The notes under the pieces are model-generated. The model was given only the letters and a program-made list of their open reading frames with translations. It was not told the origin of the DNA and did not search any database. A program made the position numbers and the translations under genes. DNA of 64,000 nucleotides from G963663315 sp965116335 (GTDB taxonomy: Bacteria > Pseudomonadota > Gammaproteobacteria > Arenicellales > Poriferihabitantaceae): the NCBI GenBank assembly GCA_965116335.1, contig OZ220677.1:1798001-1862000 (forward strand), written 5' to 3'. Below are positions 1 to 7,091 of this stretch, in pieces. Every line of letters starts with the position of its first letter. Positions within the stretch are counted from its first letter, which is position 1.

Positions 1-508
1 TAGCACCGCTATCTTCTTCTATGACCAGCTTGTAGATTGAGCCCGGCTCCTGTGCCGCAACCGATTCAATGTCGGAGCCGCCATGGTTAGAATACAGCAA
101 GACCGCTTTCCCCAATTTCGCGTCCACCAGCATCGCCATTGAAAGTTCACGCTCGAACTCCAGCACCTTTTCCAGATAAACCCGCTCAACCACTGCACCT
201 GCACCACTGGTTTGCGCGGCCTTTAATGTATTTCCCAGCATCGCATCGGTGTACGGATGAACATCCAGATGGTTGTTGACCTGATGGACGCCACCGACCG
301 GCTCCAACCCCCGAAAGCGACTCATATCGACAAAAGAACCGCGAGCGCGACCACTGGAGAGAACCTGCGCCTTGATCATCCAGCGGCCACCGCCGAGGCG
401 AGTCGCGACCTCTACTGCCTGTTCGGGAGTAGCCGCAATTTCGCCGGGAGGAATCAGGATTCCGGCTCCTTCCAGAAGGCGTTTGCCCTGGTATTCGTAA
501 AGGTTCAA
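1..508 (-). CDS. SucC-like ATP-grasp CoA ligase beta subunit (partial, 3' end outside window)
   Basis: Translating the minus strand from a TTG at 508 gives an open frame of about 169 codons that runs off the window. It opens with NLYEYQGKRLLEGAGI, the classic start of succinyl-CoA or malate-CoA ligase beta subunits (ATP-grasp_2). Family features follow: WMIKAQVLSSGRARG, where the family has its Gly/Arg-rich ATP loop; ELSMAMLVDAKLGKAVLLYS; and GGSDIESVAAQEP, like the GGVEIEKVAEETP stretch of E. coli SucC. The enzyme joins a dicarboxylate to CoA using nucleoside triphosphate, working with an alpha subunit. The loop RARG differs from the usual RGKAGG, so the substrate may differ from succinate. 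No ATG lies near the start; TTG is the best choice, with an in-frame ATT just upstream as alternative. It lies 57 bp downstream of the oxidoreductase gene on the same strand. Confidence 0.8.
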   Translation of the reverse strand, partial: MNLYEYQGKRLLEGAGILIPPGEIAATPEQAVEVATRLGGGRWMIKAQVLSSGRARGSFVDMSRFRGLEPVGGVHQVNNHLDVHPYTDAMLGNTLKAAQTSGAGAVVERVYLEKVLEFERELSMAMLVDAKLGKAVLLYSNHGGSDIESVAAQEPGSIYKLVIEEDSGA

Positions 509-565
509 TTCAATTCCCGGTACATATAAACATGGCGCCGAATCAGGTCCGGCTATCCGGCAATA

Positions 566-1546
566 CTAAACTAAAAGGACAATTTTTCCAAAATGACGGC
601 TGGCCTCCATGACTCGATGCGCCTCGGCGGCCTCCCGCAACGGGTAGACATCGGACACAAGCGGCATGATTTTGCCATCGGCCATCATCGGCAGCACCGT
701 GTTCTCGAACTCGGCAATGATCGCGGCTTTTTCAGCTATTGGCCGGGAACGCAGCACAGAGCCGATGATTCTTTGCCGCTTGACCATCATCAGAGCCAGA
801 TTGACCTCAGCCTGTACACCGCCGAGCACGCCGATCAGCATCAGCGTCCCGCCGACGCTCAAGGATTTCATGTTGGCTGCCAGATAGGGCCCCCCAATAT
901 GATCCAGAATGACATTCACTCCCCGCTTCCCGGTGCGCTCGCGAACCTTGTCAGCGAACGATTCTCTCTGGTAGTCAATCACACAGTGAGCACCGAGCTT
1001 ACTCACCCTTTCCACCTTGCCAGTGGAGGCAGTCACGATAATATCCGTATCTGGAACCAATGCACGGCAAAGTTGAATAGCAGCGGTATTCACTCCGCCA
1101 CCGCCACCATGCAGCAGCACTGACTGATTATTGCCAAGACCGCCGATCATGAAAAGGTTGAGATAAGCGGTCAACCCGATCTCACAAACACAGGCCGCCT
1201 GGGTAAAATCCATGTTTTCAGGCATCGCCATGGCATGGTCGGCATAAGCCGTGGCAAACTCCGCGTAGCCACCACCGCCGATCAACGCCATCACCCGGTC
1301 ACCGGCTTTCCACCGGGTGACGCCCGCGCCGGTTGCCTCCACGGTTCCGGCGACTTCGAGGCCGAGGATTGATGAATCGCCCTTAGGTGGCGGGTAATGA
1401 CCCTGACGCTGAATGACATCTGGCCGATTAACCGATGTAGCCGCGACCCGGATCAGAATCTGGTTCTCTCCCGGAGTTGGCATATCGGCATCGCCCCACT
1501 CCATCATTTCCGGACCACCGAAGTCCTTCAGTAAAATTGCTTTCAT
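566..1546 (-). CDS. NAD(P)H:quinone oxidoreductase, PIG3-type zinc-free MDR
   Basis: A 326-residue medium-chain dehydrogenase/reductase of the quinone oxidoreductase (TIGR02824/PIG3-like) family, expected to move hydride from NADPH to quinones or similar acceptors in the cytosol. It has the GroES-like N-terminal fold with SVNRPDVIQRQGHYPPPKG, the GLEVAGTVEATG strand-loop, and a Rossmann nucleotide-binding part with LLHGGGGGVNTAAIQLC around residue 145. The cysteine and histidine zinc ligands of alcohol dehydrogenases are absent, as in the family. The ATG at 1546 is preceded by AGGAAAATG, a good ribosome-binding site. Length is normal for the family. The SucC-like gene follows on the same strand, so the two may be co-transcribed. 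Confidence 0.92.
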   Translation of the reverse strand: MKAILLKDFGGPEMMEWGDADMPTPGENQILIRVAATSVNRPDVIQRQGHYPPPKGDSSILGLEVAGTVEATGAGVTRWKAGDRVMALIGGGGYAEFATAYADHAMAMPENMDFTQAACVCEIGLTAYLNLFMIGGLGNNQSVLLHGGGGGVNTAAIQLCRALVPDTDIIVTASTGKVERVSKLGAHCVIDYQRESFADKVRERTGKRGVNVILDHIGGPYLAANMKSLSVGGTLMLIGVLGGVQAEVNLALMMVKRQRIIGSVLRSRPIAEKAAIIAEFENTVLPMMADGKIMPLVSDVYPLREAAEAHRVMEASRHFGKIVLLV

Positions 1547-1589
1547 TTTGTCATTTTCCTGGTATCCAAGTCATCCGCCCCGATTCGCA

Positions 1590-1740
1590 TCAATGCCCAC
1601 CGTTAGGCAGTGCAGGATCGTCGTTCGGGTCTTGTGCGATCAGCTTGCCCGGCTCAGGCCGTACACATTCGACTATGGCGTGAAATACTGCCCGTTGACA
1701 ATGTCCTCGTCGATGATTCGTTGTGTCTTCGGTGCTCTCT
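1590..1740 (-). pseudogene. Chimeric hsdM-hsdS remnant (type I restriction-modification)
   Basis: Read on the minus strand, this piece has VNGQYFTP, then after a small deletion IVECVRPEPGKLIA, the lead into the HsdM methyltransferase motif I. It then switches to QDPNDDPA and stops at 1590-1592. The second part matches the C-terminal tail VAQDPNDEPA of the hsdS remnant at 3809-4090. The join falls where hsdM (aagctgatcgc) and hsdS (aactggtcgc) look alike, so a deletion by short homology fused the two genes. It shares the small GQYFTP deletion with the other hsdM remnant at 4123-4390, so the two copies separated after decay had begun. No function is expected. Confidence 0.7.
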
Positions 1741-1850
1741 GGATTGATTATCATGCGATAATTCAAGTAGTGCCGGATTCTACCATTCTTGTCAGGACTC
1801 TGTAGTTGCGCTTGTCATTCATTACGCCGATTCCCGCGAAAGCGGGGGTC
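1636..1850. repeat. 215-bp duplicated segment, uninterrupted copy
   Basis: Positions 1636-1740 match 4286-4390 at 102 of 105 bases, and 1732-1850 match 5817-5935 with only about four differences. The second copy is split at GTGCTCTCT by the insertion sequence at 4391-5816, so this copy shows the pre-insertion sequence. Its right end holds an imperfect ATTCCC-N8-GGGAAT-type palindrome (1830-1849). From 1850 it runs into a degraded piece of the COG2865-like gene tail: the stretch around 1851-1892 resembles 2850-2911 with about 25 bases deleted between TGCGCC repeats. Confidence 0.85.
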
Positions 1851-1909
1851 CTCGTCCATGATGCGTTGCGCCGATAACGCTGGTTCCAAACCAGATAGAG
1901 ATAGATTGA

Positions 1910-2314
1910 CTAGCGAGCTACCCAGTTGTCAACGCGCAACCCGGATACTCTGGAGTATTCTTTCGTGTTATTGGTTATGACAATCAATCCGTTTGCTCTG
2001 GCGTGACCTGCAATCATGGCATCATACGGGCCAATCGGTTTACCCTGTATAGCGAGTTCTGCCCGAATCTCACCGGTATGAATGGCGGCAACTTCATCGA
2101 AATGCCAAACCTCCAGCCGAGCGACCATACTTTCAATAACCGACATCAATGTCCGGGTATCCGAGTGTCTTTCAGCGCCAAAGACCAATTCCATCAAAGT
2201 CACAGATGAAATACACATTTGCCCGTGATGCGCCGCGAATGCTTGCCGTATTTCTACCGGCTTGTTTCTGATCGTGTAGCTTACCGTATCAGTATCCAGC
2301 ATGTATTTGATCAT
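1910..2314 (-). CDS. vapC: VapC-type PIN-domain ribonuclease toxin
   Basis: A 134-residue PIN-domain protein, the toxin of a type II toxin-antitoxin pair. VapC proteins cut RNA with metal-binding acidic residues. Seen here are MLDTDTVSY (first Asp near residue 7), SSVTLMELVFGAE (Glu near 42), IGPYDAMIAGHA (Asp near 98) and a final VITNNTKEYSRV where the last acidic or Asn position lies. Length fits the family. The ATG overlaps the stop of vapB as ATGA (2311-2314), giving translational coupling with the antitoxin made first. Confidence 0.9.
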   Translation of the reverse strand: MIKYMLDTDTVSYTIRNKPVEIRQAFAAHHGQMCISSVTLMELVFGAERHSDTRTLMSVIESMVARLEVWHFDEVAAIHTGEIRAELAIQGKPIGPYDAMIAGHARANGLIVITNNTKEYSRVSGLRVDNWVAR

Positions 2315-2544
2315 TCAAACAAATCACGCTCCTGCTCTGCTGGCTGATCACGATCTGCCATAAAATCAGGGACCGCTTCAAGCTGTTCAAACCAATGATC
2401 CCAGCTGTCTTTTGACGGCACGATCAACCGCCCCCGCCCCACAGCGATTACGTCAACGGTTTTCGTGCCCTCCGGGAAAGCCAGGGACTTCGGGAGCCGG
2501 ATCGCTTGACTGGTATTGTTCTTGAATACGCTGGCCTTGTGCAT
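2311..2544 (-). CDS. vapB: VapB-type antitoxin (AbrB/SpoVT fold)
   Basis: A 77-residue antitoxin beginning MHKASVFKNNTSQAIRLPKS, the swapped-hairpin DNA-binding motif of VapB proteins. The C-terminal part (SWDHWFEQLEAVPDFMADRD) would wrap around the toxin. A longer frame reaches 2604, but the ATG at 2544 is chosen because AAGGTGA lies 4-10 bases upstream, the family starts at this Met, and the extra codons would run through the operator and promoter. The 4-bp overlap with vapC and the palindrome over the promoter support an autoregulated operon. Confidence 0.88.
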   Translation of the reverse strand: MHKASVFKNNTSQAIRLPKSLAFPEGTKTVDVIAVGRGRLIVPSKDSWDHWFEQLEAVPDFMADRDQPAEQERDLFE

Positions 2545-2556
2545 TCGAGTCACCTT

Positions 2557-2604
2557 GTATATGTATTTTGCATATACTTTAATGCTTCGCTCGGTATATG
2601 TCAA
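2557..2604 (-). promoter_or_regulatory. vapBC promoter and palindromic operator
   Basis: On the minus strand TTGACA (2599-2604), a 17-base spacer and TAAAGT (2576-2581) form a credible sigma-70 promoter. A perfect inverted repeat GTATATG-N7-CATATAC (2557-2577) begins at the -10 and covers the start region. A second GTATATGT/TGTATATA cluster lies at 2593-2614 over the -35. This is the arrangement expected of a VapBC complex repressing its own operon. Confidence 0.65.
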
Positions 2605-2749
2605 CTGTATATATGTTCACCTCTTTGTGAAAGATGCAAAACCGGTGCTTGAGTTGTTACTGGGATAGACTATTCGGGTGCGAAACGACGGCCAACCCGC
2701 GAAAGCGAGAATCCACGATGGTATGATGGTTGCAATTTATGATGCGTAG

Positions 2750-2771
2750 GGGCGACCCTCTGTGGTCGCCC
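2750..2771. repeat. Extragenic palindrome, GTAGGGGCG family
   Basis: Stem GGGCGACC (2750-2757), six-base loop, stem GGTCGCCC (2764-2771), preceded by GCGTAG. Related palindromes occur at 28882, 28934, 30033, 30142, 48649, 48703 and about 50669. The rest of 2605-2808 holds a degraded repeat piece near 2690-2715 and no gene. Confidence 0.8.
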
Positions 2772-2808
2772 GCCGTGAGTTATATCGAGGGTGTAAAGGT
2801 TTCTGAAC

Positions 2809-3357
2809 TTATACAGCACTACGCTCGCTCGTGATCTTCTCAATGGTGTCCTCGTCCATGATGCGTTGCGCCAGGGCATGCCCGGCCGCCGTGCGCCGAT
2901 AACGCTGGTTCTGACTGGTTGGCTTGTCGGGAATCGTCATCTCGATCAGCCCGGCCTCAAGAGCGGGCCGTAGATAGGTGGCGATGAAATGGGGTCGGTG
3001 CTCCAGATTTAAGGCAGCCTGTAATTCGGCGCGGCTCAATTCTCCGGTAAGAGCCGTCACGAGTTGCGCGACTTGTTCGGTACCTTGTTCGGTACCTTGT
3101 TCGGTACCTTGTGGGGTGACTTGTTCGGATGGCTCCAAGAGTACTCTGTCATGGACCGGAAGCCGAACCAGAAACGAGGTGCGGTCTTCATCACTTTCAA
3201 ATATCGGATCCGGGGAACCGTTCTTCCGCATGGCTCGAAGAATCTTCGGTACACCCGTTGATCGTCCTTCAGCCAGGTCCAGTTCCTTGAGAAAGTCACC
3301 AATCCGACGATTGCGATAGCGTCGACTCACGGCCTGCCCCTTGTGAAAATCTTCCAT
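2809..3357 (-). pseudogene. C-terminal fragment of a COG2865-type (AlbA_2/RecG-like) regulator
   Basis: The 182-residue frame carries RRYRNRRIGDFLKELDLAEG, then GVPKILRAMRKNGSPDPIFE and DRTSFLVRLPVH. This is the C-terminal half of COG2865 proteins, which start with an AlbA_2 putative nucleic-acid-binding domain and often sit in type I restriction loci. The N-terminal half is missing: the frame upstream of the ATG at 3357 closes about 13 codons earlier. A threefold GTEQ repeat (12-bp DNA unit, 3073-3110) follows the conserved part, then a winged-helix-like tail ending ALAQRIMDEDTIEKITSERS. Similar TEQ/TPQ repeats are known in the family. Whether the fragment is still translated is unknown. Confidence 0.65.
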
Positions 3358-3528
3358 CCGGATGGAGTAGAAAAAACTATAGTGCCGTCACCGAACTTTC
3401 CTGGACAGAAAATATGGGCGATGGAGTGCCGTCATTGTGGCCACAGGTACGGTACAAATGGATGTGATGCCCACCAACGCCGATGTCCAGAATGCCAGGG
3501 CGGAAGGGAAGGGTTTGATGTAGCGTAA
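3343..3528 (+). CDS. Small zinc-ribbon protein, unknown function
   Basis: A 61-residue frame with MECRHCGHRYGTNGCDAHQR followed by RCPECQGG. The paired CxxC motifs with the GTNGCDxHxRRCPxCQGG pattern look like a treble-clef or zinc-ribbon protein of a kind often seen as a short stand-alone gene or protein tail. The given start is a GTG (3343) and is uncertain, because it lies in the antisense of the neighbouring fragment's start. It stands alone on the plus strand inside the restriction-locus remnants. No function can be assigned. Confidence 0.5.
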   Translation: MKIFHPDGVEKTIVPSPNFPGQKIWAMECRHCGHRYGTNGCDAHQRRCPECQGGREGFDVA

Positions 3529-3631
3529 TCTGAACAGATAGTTTTGGTGCCTTCTTGATGATGCGTCGTATTTCGTCTGTTCGCGAGCAAGTGCTCTCCG
3601 ATCAAGCAGGGGCAGGCCTACGATACCTGAA

Positions 3632-3778
3632 CTATCTCTTAGCGGGGGGCGGTGGTGGCGGGGGCGGTTTCCTCGCAGTCGGAGGTTTAGGTGATACACC
3701 GTCACGTTGTCCCCACTTTTTCACTATCGGCCTTGATGGTTTTGGCGCTTGTTGATTTGTCATCTGTTGTTTAGCCAT
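3632..3778 (-). CDS. Short proline-rich ORF, unknown
   Basis: A 48-codon frame from ATG 3778 to TAG 3632. The product is basic and proline-rich: MAKQQMTNQQAPKPSRP, then KKWGQRDGVSPKPP, a run of eight prolines, and AKR. It lies on the same strand directly after the hsdS remnant (31 bases after its stop), where small genes occur in type I restriction loci. There is no clear ribosome-binding site. The frame is intact while its neighbours are broken, which argues weakly for a real gene; a chance open frame in GC-rich repeats remains possible. Confidence 0.35.
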   Translation of the reverse strand: MAKQQMTNQQAPKPSRPIVKKWGQRDGVSPKPPTARKPPPPPPPPAKR

Positions 3779-3808
3779 AAGAGTGCCATTATACATGGAC
3801 ACAGTCGA

Positions 3809-4090
3809 TCACTTCGCTTTAATCCGTTCGAGCAATACAGATGCAGGTTCGTCGTTCGGGTCTTGTGCGACCAGTTGCCCGGAAAAGGCTTGTTTCAGGA
3901 TTTATTGACGGAGCGCGACTATTTTATGAGGTCTCCCACTGATTCCCATGGCTTTCCCCAGGTTTTCAACGCCTTTGTCGATTTCAGAAAACAACGCCTC
4001 AATTTTGGCGACGATTCGGCGTTGTTCGGCCTCTGGGGCTAAATCAGGCAAACGCTTAAATAAATAACCTGTTATTTTTGTTGATAATTT
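3809..4090 (-). pseudogene. hsdS remnant, C-terminal part of a type I specificity subunit
   Basis: On the minus strand the frame DLAPEAEQRRIVAKIEALFS with EIDKGVENLGKA is the conserved spacer helix of HsdS. After a frame change it resumes as ILKQAFSGQLVAQDPNDEPA ending VLLERIKAK and a stop at 3809-3811, the usual HsdS C-terminus. A segment between the helix and the tail is lost (the first frame ends REIGRPHKIVALRQ-like at about 3905). Target-recognition domains are absent. It is therefore non-functional and lies directly downstream of the hsdM remnant. Confidence 0.75.
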
Positions 4091-4122
4091 CTAACTTTTC
4101 TTAAATCACCCAAGGGTATCTC

Positions 4123-4390
4123 TTAAATAAATTCAGGCCCAGAACGGTAGATAACGGGCAAATGTACTCCGTCCATCAACCATTTCAAAAACGCTTTCTG
4201 CTCTTTATTGAGACTGAAATTGTCCGGGTCGGTCATATAGTCGTAGGCGGCCAGAAAGAAACCGCCTGTGCCGCAGGCCGGGTCGGCGATCAGCTTGCCC
4301 GGTTCAGGCCGTACACATTCGACTATGGCGTGAAATACTGCCCGTTGACAGTGTCCTCGTCTATGATTCGTTGTGTCTTCGGTGCTCTCT
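4123..4390 (-). pseudogene. hsdM remnant, type I DNA methyltransferase
   Basis: The minus strand encodes IVECVRPEPGKLIADPACGT followed by GGFFLAAYDYMTDPDN and FSLNKEQKAFLK, which is HsdM motif I (S-adenosylmethionine binding) and the helix after it. The frame then leaves the family pattern and stops at 4123-4125. The catalytic NPPY/NPPF part is absent. A short deletion precedes IVECV, joining it to VNGQYFTP. The upstream end is cut by the insertion sequence at 4391. Together with the hsdS remnant this shows a collapsed type I system. Confidence 0.75.
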
Positions 4391-5816
4391 CTAAAGTCTC
4401 CCCATTTTTCAGTTATGTACTATATAAGCGTTTGAAAAGGTTGTAGAAAGGTTGGCTATTGTGTGGGATCAGAGTTCTGCTTTTGGTACAATGGTTTTAT
4501 CGTAAACTACTGAAACCAAAAGAGAACTCTGATGACGAATGATAGCCGGGAACGTAATAAATGGAAAGTCCGAATTACCGATTGTGTGAATCAATCGAGT
4601 GAAGTAATCAGTCAGCCGGTAGCCAAGCTGATGGCGGAGGTTATGGTGGGTATATTAAGCAGTGGGAGTTTGCAGTTATCGATGATTGGGCGGAGTTTGA
4701 AAGAGCCGACTCGTCTGCATCACACGATGAAGCGGTTATCGCGGATGTTGGGGAAACATGGTGAGATTGCATGGGCTGCGGAAGATTGTTTACTGGAGCA
4801 GATGTCGGGTCGGGTAACGGACGATATGGTGATAGCGATTGATGCGGGAGATTTGAACCGGGAGGGCAGTCGCGCCAGCGAAGGGTTATGCCGGGTACGG
4901 GATGGAGACCAAGGAGATATTGTGAATGGTTATCCGTTATTGAGTGTCGTTGCACGCTGTTTGGATAGTGGCCGGACATTTCCGTTGTTGACTCGCTTGC
5001 TGTCGTCGAATCGGGGTTCATACAAGAGCGAGAATCGGGATATTGTGAATGTCATGGATCGGGTGCAGGGGAGTTTGGAGAGTCGTCCGTTATGGGTGAT
5101 AGACCGGGGTGGAGATCGGGGTGTATTGTGGGATTTCTGGTTGCGGGGAGATTGGAGGATATTGGTACGGTCAGCCAATCTTCGTCACTGGTTGTGGAGG
5201 GGTTCGAAGGAGACGGCCCAACAGATTGCGTGTCAGTTGCCCTTGAAGCACCGGGGCAAGCTGAGGAAACAGGCACGGGAGTCGGTTCGTTTTGGTATTA
5301 CGACTGTATTCTTGAAAGAACATCCTGATACGCCGTTGTCGATGATTGTGGTGCGTCATGGCAAGCGACAACCGATGGTATTGGTCAGTACTGAGCGGAT
5401 ACGGGGTCGGTTGCAAGGGGAGCGTCTGATTCAATCGTACATTCATCGTTGGGCTTGTGAGGAAGGGTATCGGTTCAGTAAGCAGGGATTTGGATTGGAG
5501 CGGGTACAGGCGAGGAAATTATCCACCTTGCAGAATCTGGTTGCATTGGCGACCTTGGCCTGGGGATTGCTGGCCTGTCACCAGAATCAGGGGAATCGGT
5601 TGATAGACAAAGCCAAGCGGCAAAAGAGTCACCAACCCCTGATTTTCCCGTTCTACACGCTGTTATCCGGTTGGCAGGCGTTATTTGCCGATGCCAAAAC
5701 CCTGTTCTATGACTGGTGGAGAAAACCCAGACGTCCCCCACCCAGACAGACCGACCTGTTCATCAATAATGGACGGCTAAACCCAATACTCTCATGAAAA
5801 AATGGGGAGAGTTCAG
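4391..5816 (+). mobile_element. IS4-family insertion sequence with 9-bp target duplication
   Basis: A complete 1426-bp element. The ends are inverted repeats of about 20 bp: left CTAAAGTCTCCCCATTTTTC (4391-4410), right, read inward, CTGAACTCTCCCCATTTTTT. It is flanked by the direct repeat GTGCTCTCT (4382-4390 and 5817-5825). The uninterrupted homologue at 1636-1850 has this 9-mer once (1732-1740), which confirms both ends. It carries one transposase gene and lies in the duplicated copy of the hsdM remnant. Confidence 0.95.
4532..5797 (+). CDS. IS4-family DDE transposase
   Basis: A 421-residue DDE transposase. The first Asp lies in MVIAIDAGDLNR (about residue 103), the second in PLWVIDRGGDRG, and the Glu in YIHRWACEEGYRFSK, which matches the Y-(2)-R-(3)-E-(6)-K signature of the IS4 family exactly. 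The ATG at 4532 follows an AGAGAA stretch. The frame is intact and fills the element, so the element may still be active. Confidence 0.93.
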   Translation: MTNDSRERNKWKVRITDCVNQSSEVISQPVAKLMAEVMVGILSSGSLQLSMIGRSLKEPTRLHHTMKRLSRMLGKHGEIAWAAEDCLLEQMSGRVTDDMVIAIDAGDLNREGSRASEGLCRVRDGDQGDIVNGYPLLSVVARCLDSGRTFPLLTRLLSSNRGSYKSENRDIVNVMDRVQGSLESRPLWVIDRGGDRGVLWDFWLRGDWRILVRSANLRHWLWRGSKETAQQIACQLPLKHRGKLRKQARESVRFGITTVFLKEHPDTPLSMIVVRHGKRQPMVLVSTERIRGRLQGERLIQSYIHRWACEEGYRFSKQGFGLERVQARKLSTLQNLVALATLAWGLLACHQNQGNRLIDKAKRQKSHQPLIFPFYTLLSGWQALFADAKTLFYDWWRKPRRPPPRQTDLFINNGRLNPILS

Positions 5817-5935
5817 GTGCTCTCTGGATTGATTATCGTGCGATAATTCAAGTAGTGCCGGATTCTACCATTCTTGTCAGGACTCTCTGGTTGCGCTTGT
5901 CATTCATTACGCCGATTCCCGCGAAAGTGGGGGTC
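5817..5935. repeat. Right half of the interrupted duplicated segment
   Basis: Matches 1732-1850 with about four differences, ending in an imperfect palindrome GATTCCCGCGAAAGTGGGGGTC. It begins with the insertion sequence's target duplication GTGCTCTCT. Together with 4286-4390 it forms the second copy of the 215-bp duplication. Confidence 0.85.
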
Positions 5936-5974
5936 TACGACGAATGATTGTAGAAATTCATACGTAATCTGATA

Positions 5975-6454
5975 ATGAACATATTTTATCTCAGTGAGAA
6001 TATACAGGAATGTGCGGCGTTTCATGGTGATAAACATGTGTTGAAGATGATAATTGAGTCCGCCCAAATGTTATCTACGGCACATTGGATGCTGGGTAAT
6101 CCAGACACAAATATAAGGCTATACAAGAAAACTCATGAAAATCATCCATGTTCTGTATGGGTAAGGCAGGATTTTTACCATTACCAATATCTATATGGAT
6201 TATTTTGTTGTTTGCTCGAAGAATATAAGTACAGATATGGGAAAACACATAAAACATCGGGCTTGATAAAGAGTCTGGTATTGGTGCCTTCCTCAATAAC
6301 CAAAAGGTGTTTCTCTGAGCCCCCACAATGTATGCCAGATGAGTTCAGGCGGGAAAATACAGTCGAAGCCTATCGCGCCTATTACAAACAAAAATATGCA
6401 GACGGTATCGTCCAATACCATAACAAGAGAGCAATTCCAGAATGGTTGAAATAA
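5975..6454 (+). CDS. Conserved phage-type protein of unknown function
   Basis: A 159-residue protein beginning MNIFYLSENIQECAAFHGDK with HVLKMIIESAQMLSTAHW, then HENHPCSVWVRQDFYHYQYL and PPQCMPDEFR. This pattern (DKHVxKMxxExxQxLSTAH, NHPCxxWVR, PPxxMPDE) recurs in many phage and bacterial proteins annotated only as hypothetical. The conserved His, Lys, Glu and Cys could be catalytic, but no reaction is known to me. Base composition is more AT-rich than the neighbours, which suggests transfer. Its 3' end overlaps the yhhQ start by 13 bp. Confidence 0.7.
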   Translation: MNIFYLSENIQECAAFHGDKHVLKMIIESAQMLSTAHWMLGNPDTNIRLYKKTHENHPCSVWVRQDFYHYQYLYGLFCCLLEEYKYRYGKTHKTSGLIKSLVLVPSSITKRCFSEPPQCMPDEFRRENTVEAYRAYYKQKYADGIVQYHNKRAIPEWLK

Positions 6455-7065
6455 ACAGGCGCCGATCGCTATTCGCCGGGCAGGCAGGCATTAACCAGCC
6501 CCTGGTCATCAAGCTGGTCCTCTTTCATGTCGTGATTATCGCGTTGTCGAATTATCTGGTGCAGTTCACCGGCACGTTCATGGGGTATACCTTCACCTGG
6601 GCCATGTTTGTTTTTCCGGTCGTCATACTGGCTACCGACCTGACTGTCCGATTATCCAATCAGTACAATGCCCGGATTGTGGTTGGATTGGCTTATGTCC
6701 CGGCCATTCTGATCAGTTCCCTGATGGCGGACTGGCGGATTGGAATAGCCAGCGGCACCGCCTACCTGGTCGGACAATTGCTGGATATTACGGTATTCCA
6801 GAAAATACGGGAAAGAACGAGGGCATGGTGGCCAGCACCTCTGGTTTCCACACTGTTCGCCAATACCATTGATACGTATACTTTTTTCGCAGTCGCGTTC
6901 CACCGCTCCGCCGATGAATTCATGGCTGACAACTGGTTCGGGATTGCTACCATAGACTTGTGTTTCAAGATTGTCGTGTCGGTCGTATTGTTCCTGCCTG
7001 CTTACGGGGCTTTGCTCGACTGGCTGGGGTCCCGGCGTGGGCGTGGCGATAGCCCTGGCTTTTGA
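6442..7065 (+). CDS. yhhQ: Queuosine precursor (preQ0) transporter YhhQ
   Basis: A 207-residue integral membrane protein of the VUT/YhhQ family with about six hydrophobic segments. YhhQ takes up 7-cyano-7-deazaguanine across the inner membrane for tRNA queuosine synthesis. Diagnostic stretches are ALSNYLVQF, FTWAMFVFPVVILATDLTVR, GIASGTAYLVGQLLDI, AWWPAPLVSTLFANTIDTYT and FFAVAFHRSADEFMADNW. Length is close to the E. coli protein (about 220). The ATG at 6442 overlaps the end of the upstream gene. The insertion sequence at 7092 sits just beyond the stop and does not break it. Confidence 0.93.
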   Translation: MVEINRRRSLFAGQAGINQPLVIKLVLFHVVIIALSNYLVQFTGTFMGYTFTWAMFVFPVVILATDLTVRLSNQYNARIVVGLAYVPAILISSLMADWRIGIASGTAYLVGQLLDITVFQKIRERTRAWWPAPLVSTLFANTIDTYTFFAVAFHRSADEFMADNWFGIATIDLCFKIVVSVVLFLPAYGALLDWLGSRRGRGDSPGF

Positions 7066-7091
7066 CTCTTCCGACACCTCGGTGCTCTCTG

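Noticed and set aside
593..1123. Long open frame on the plus strand
   Set aside because: It is the antisense of the quinone oxidoreductase gene and has no recognisable protein pattern.
2670..2879. 69-codon minus-strand frame over repeats
   Set aside because: It consists of the extragenic palindrome and the end of the COG2865 fragment in another frame.
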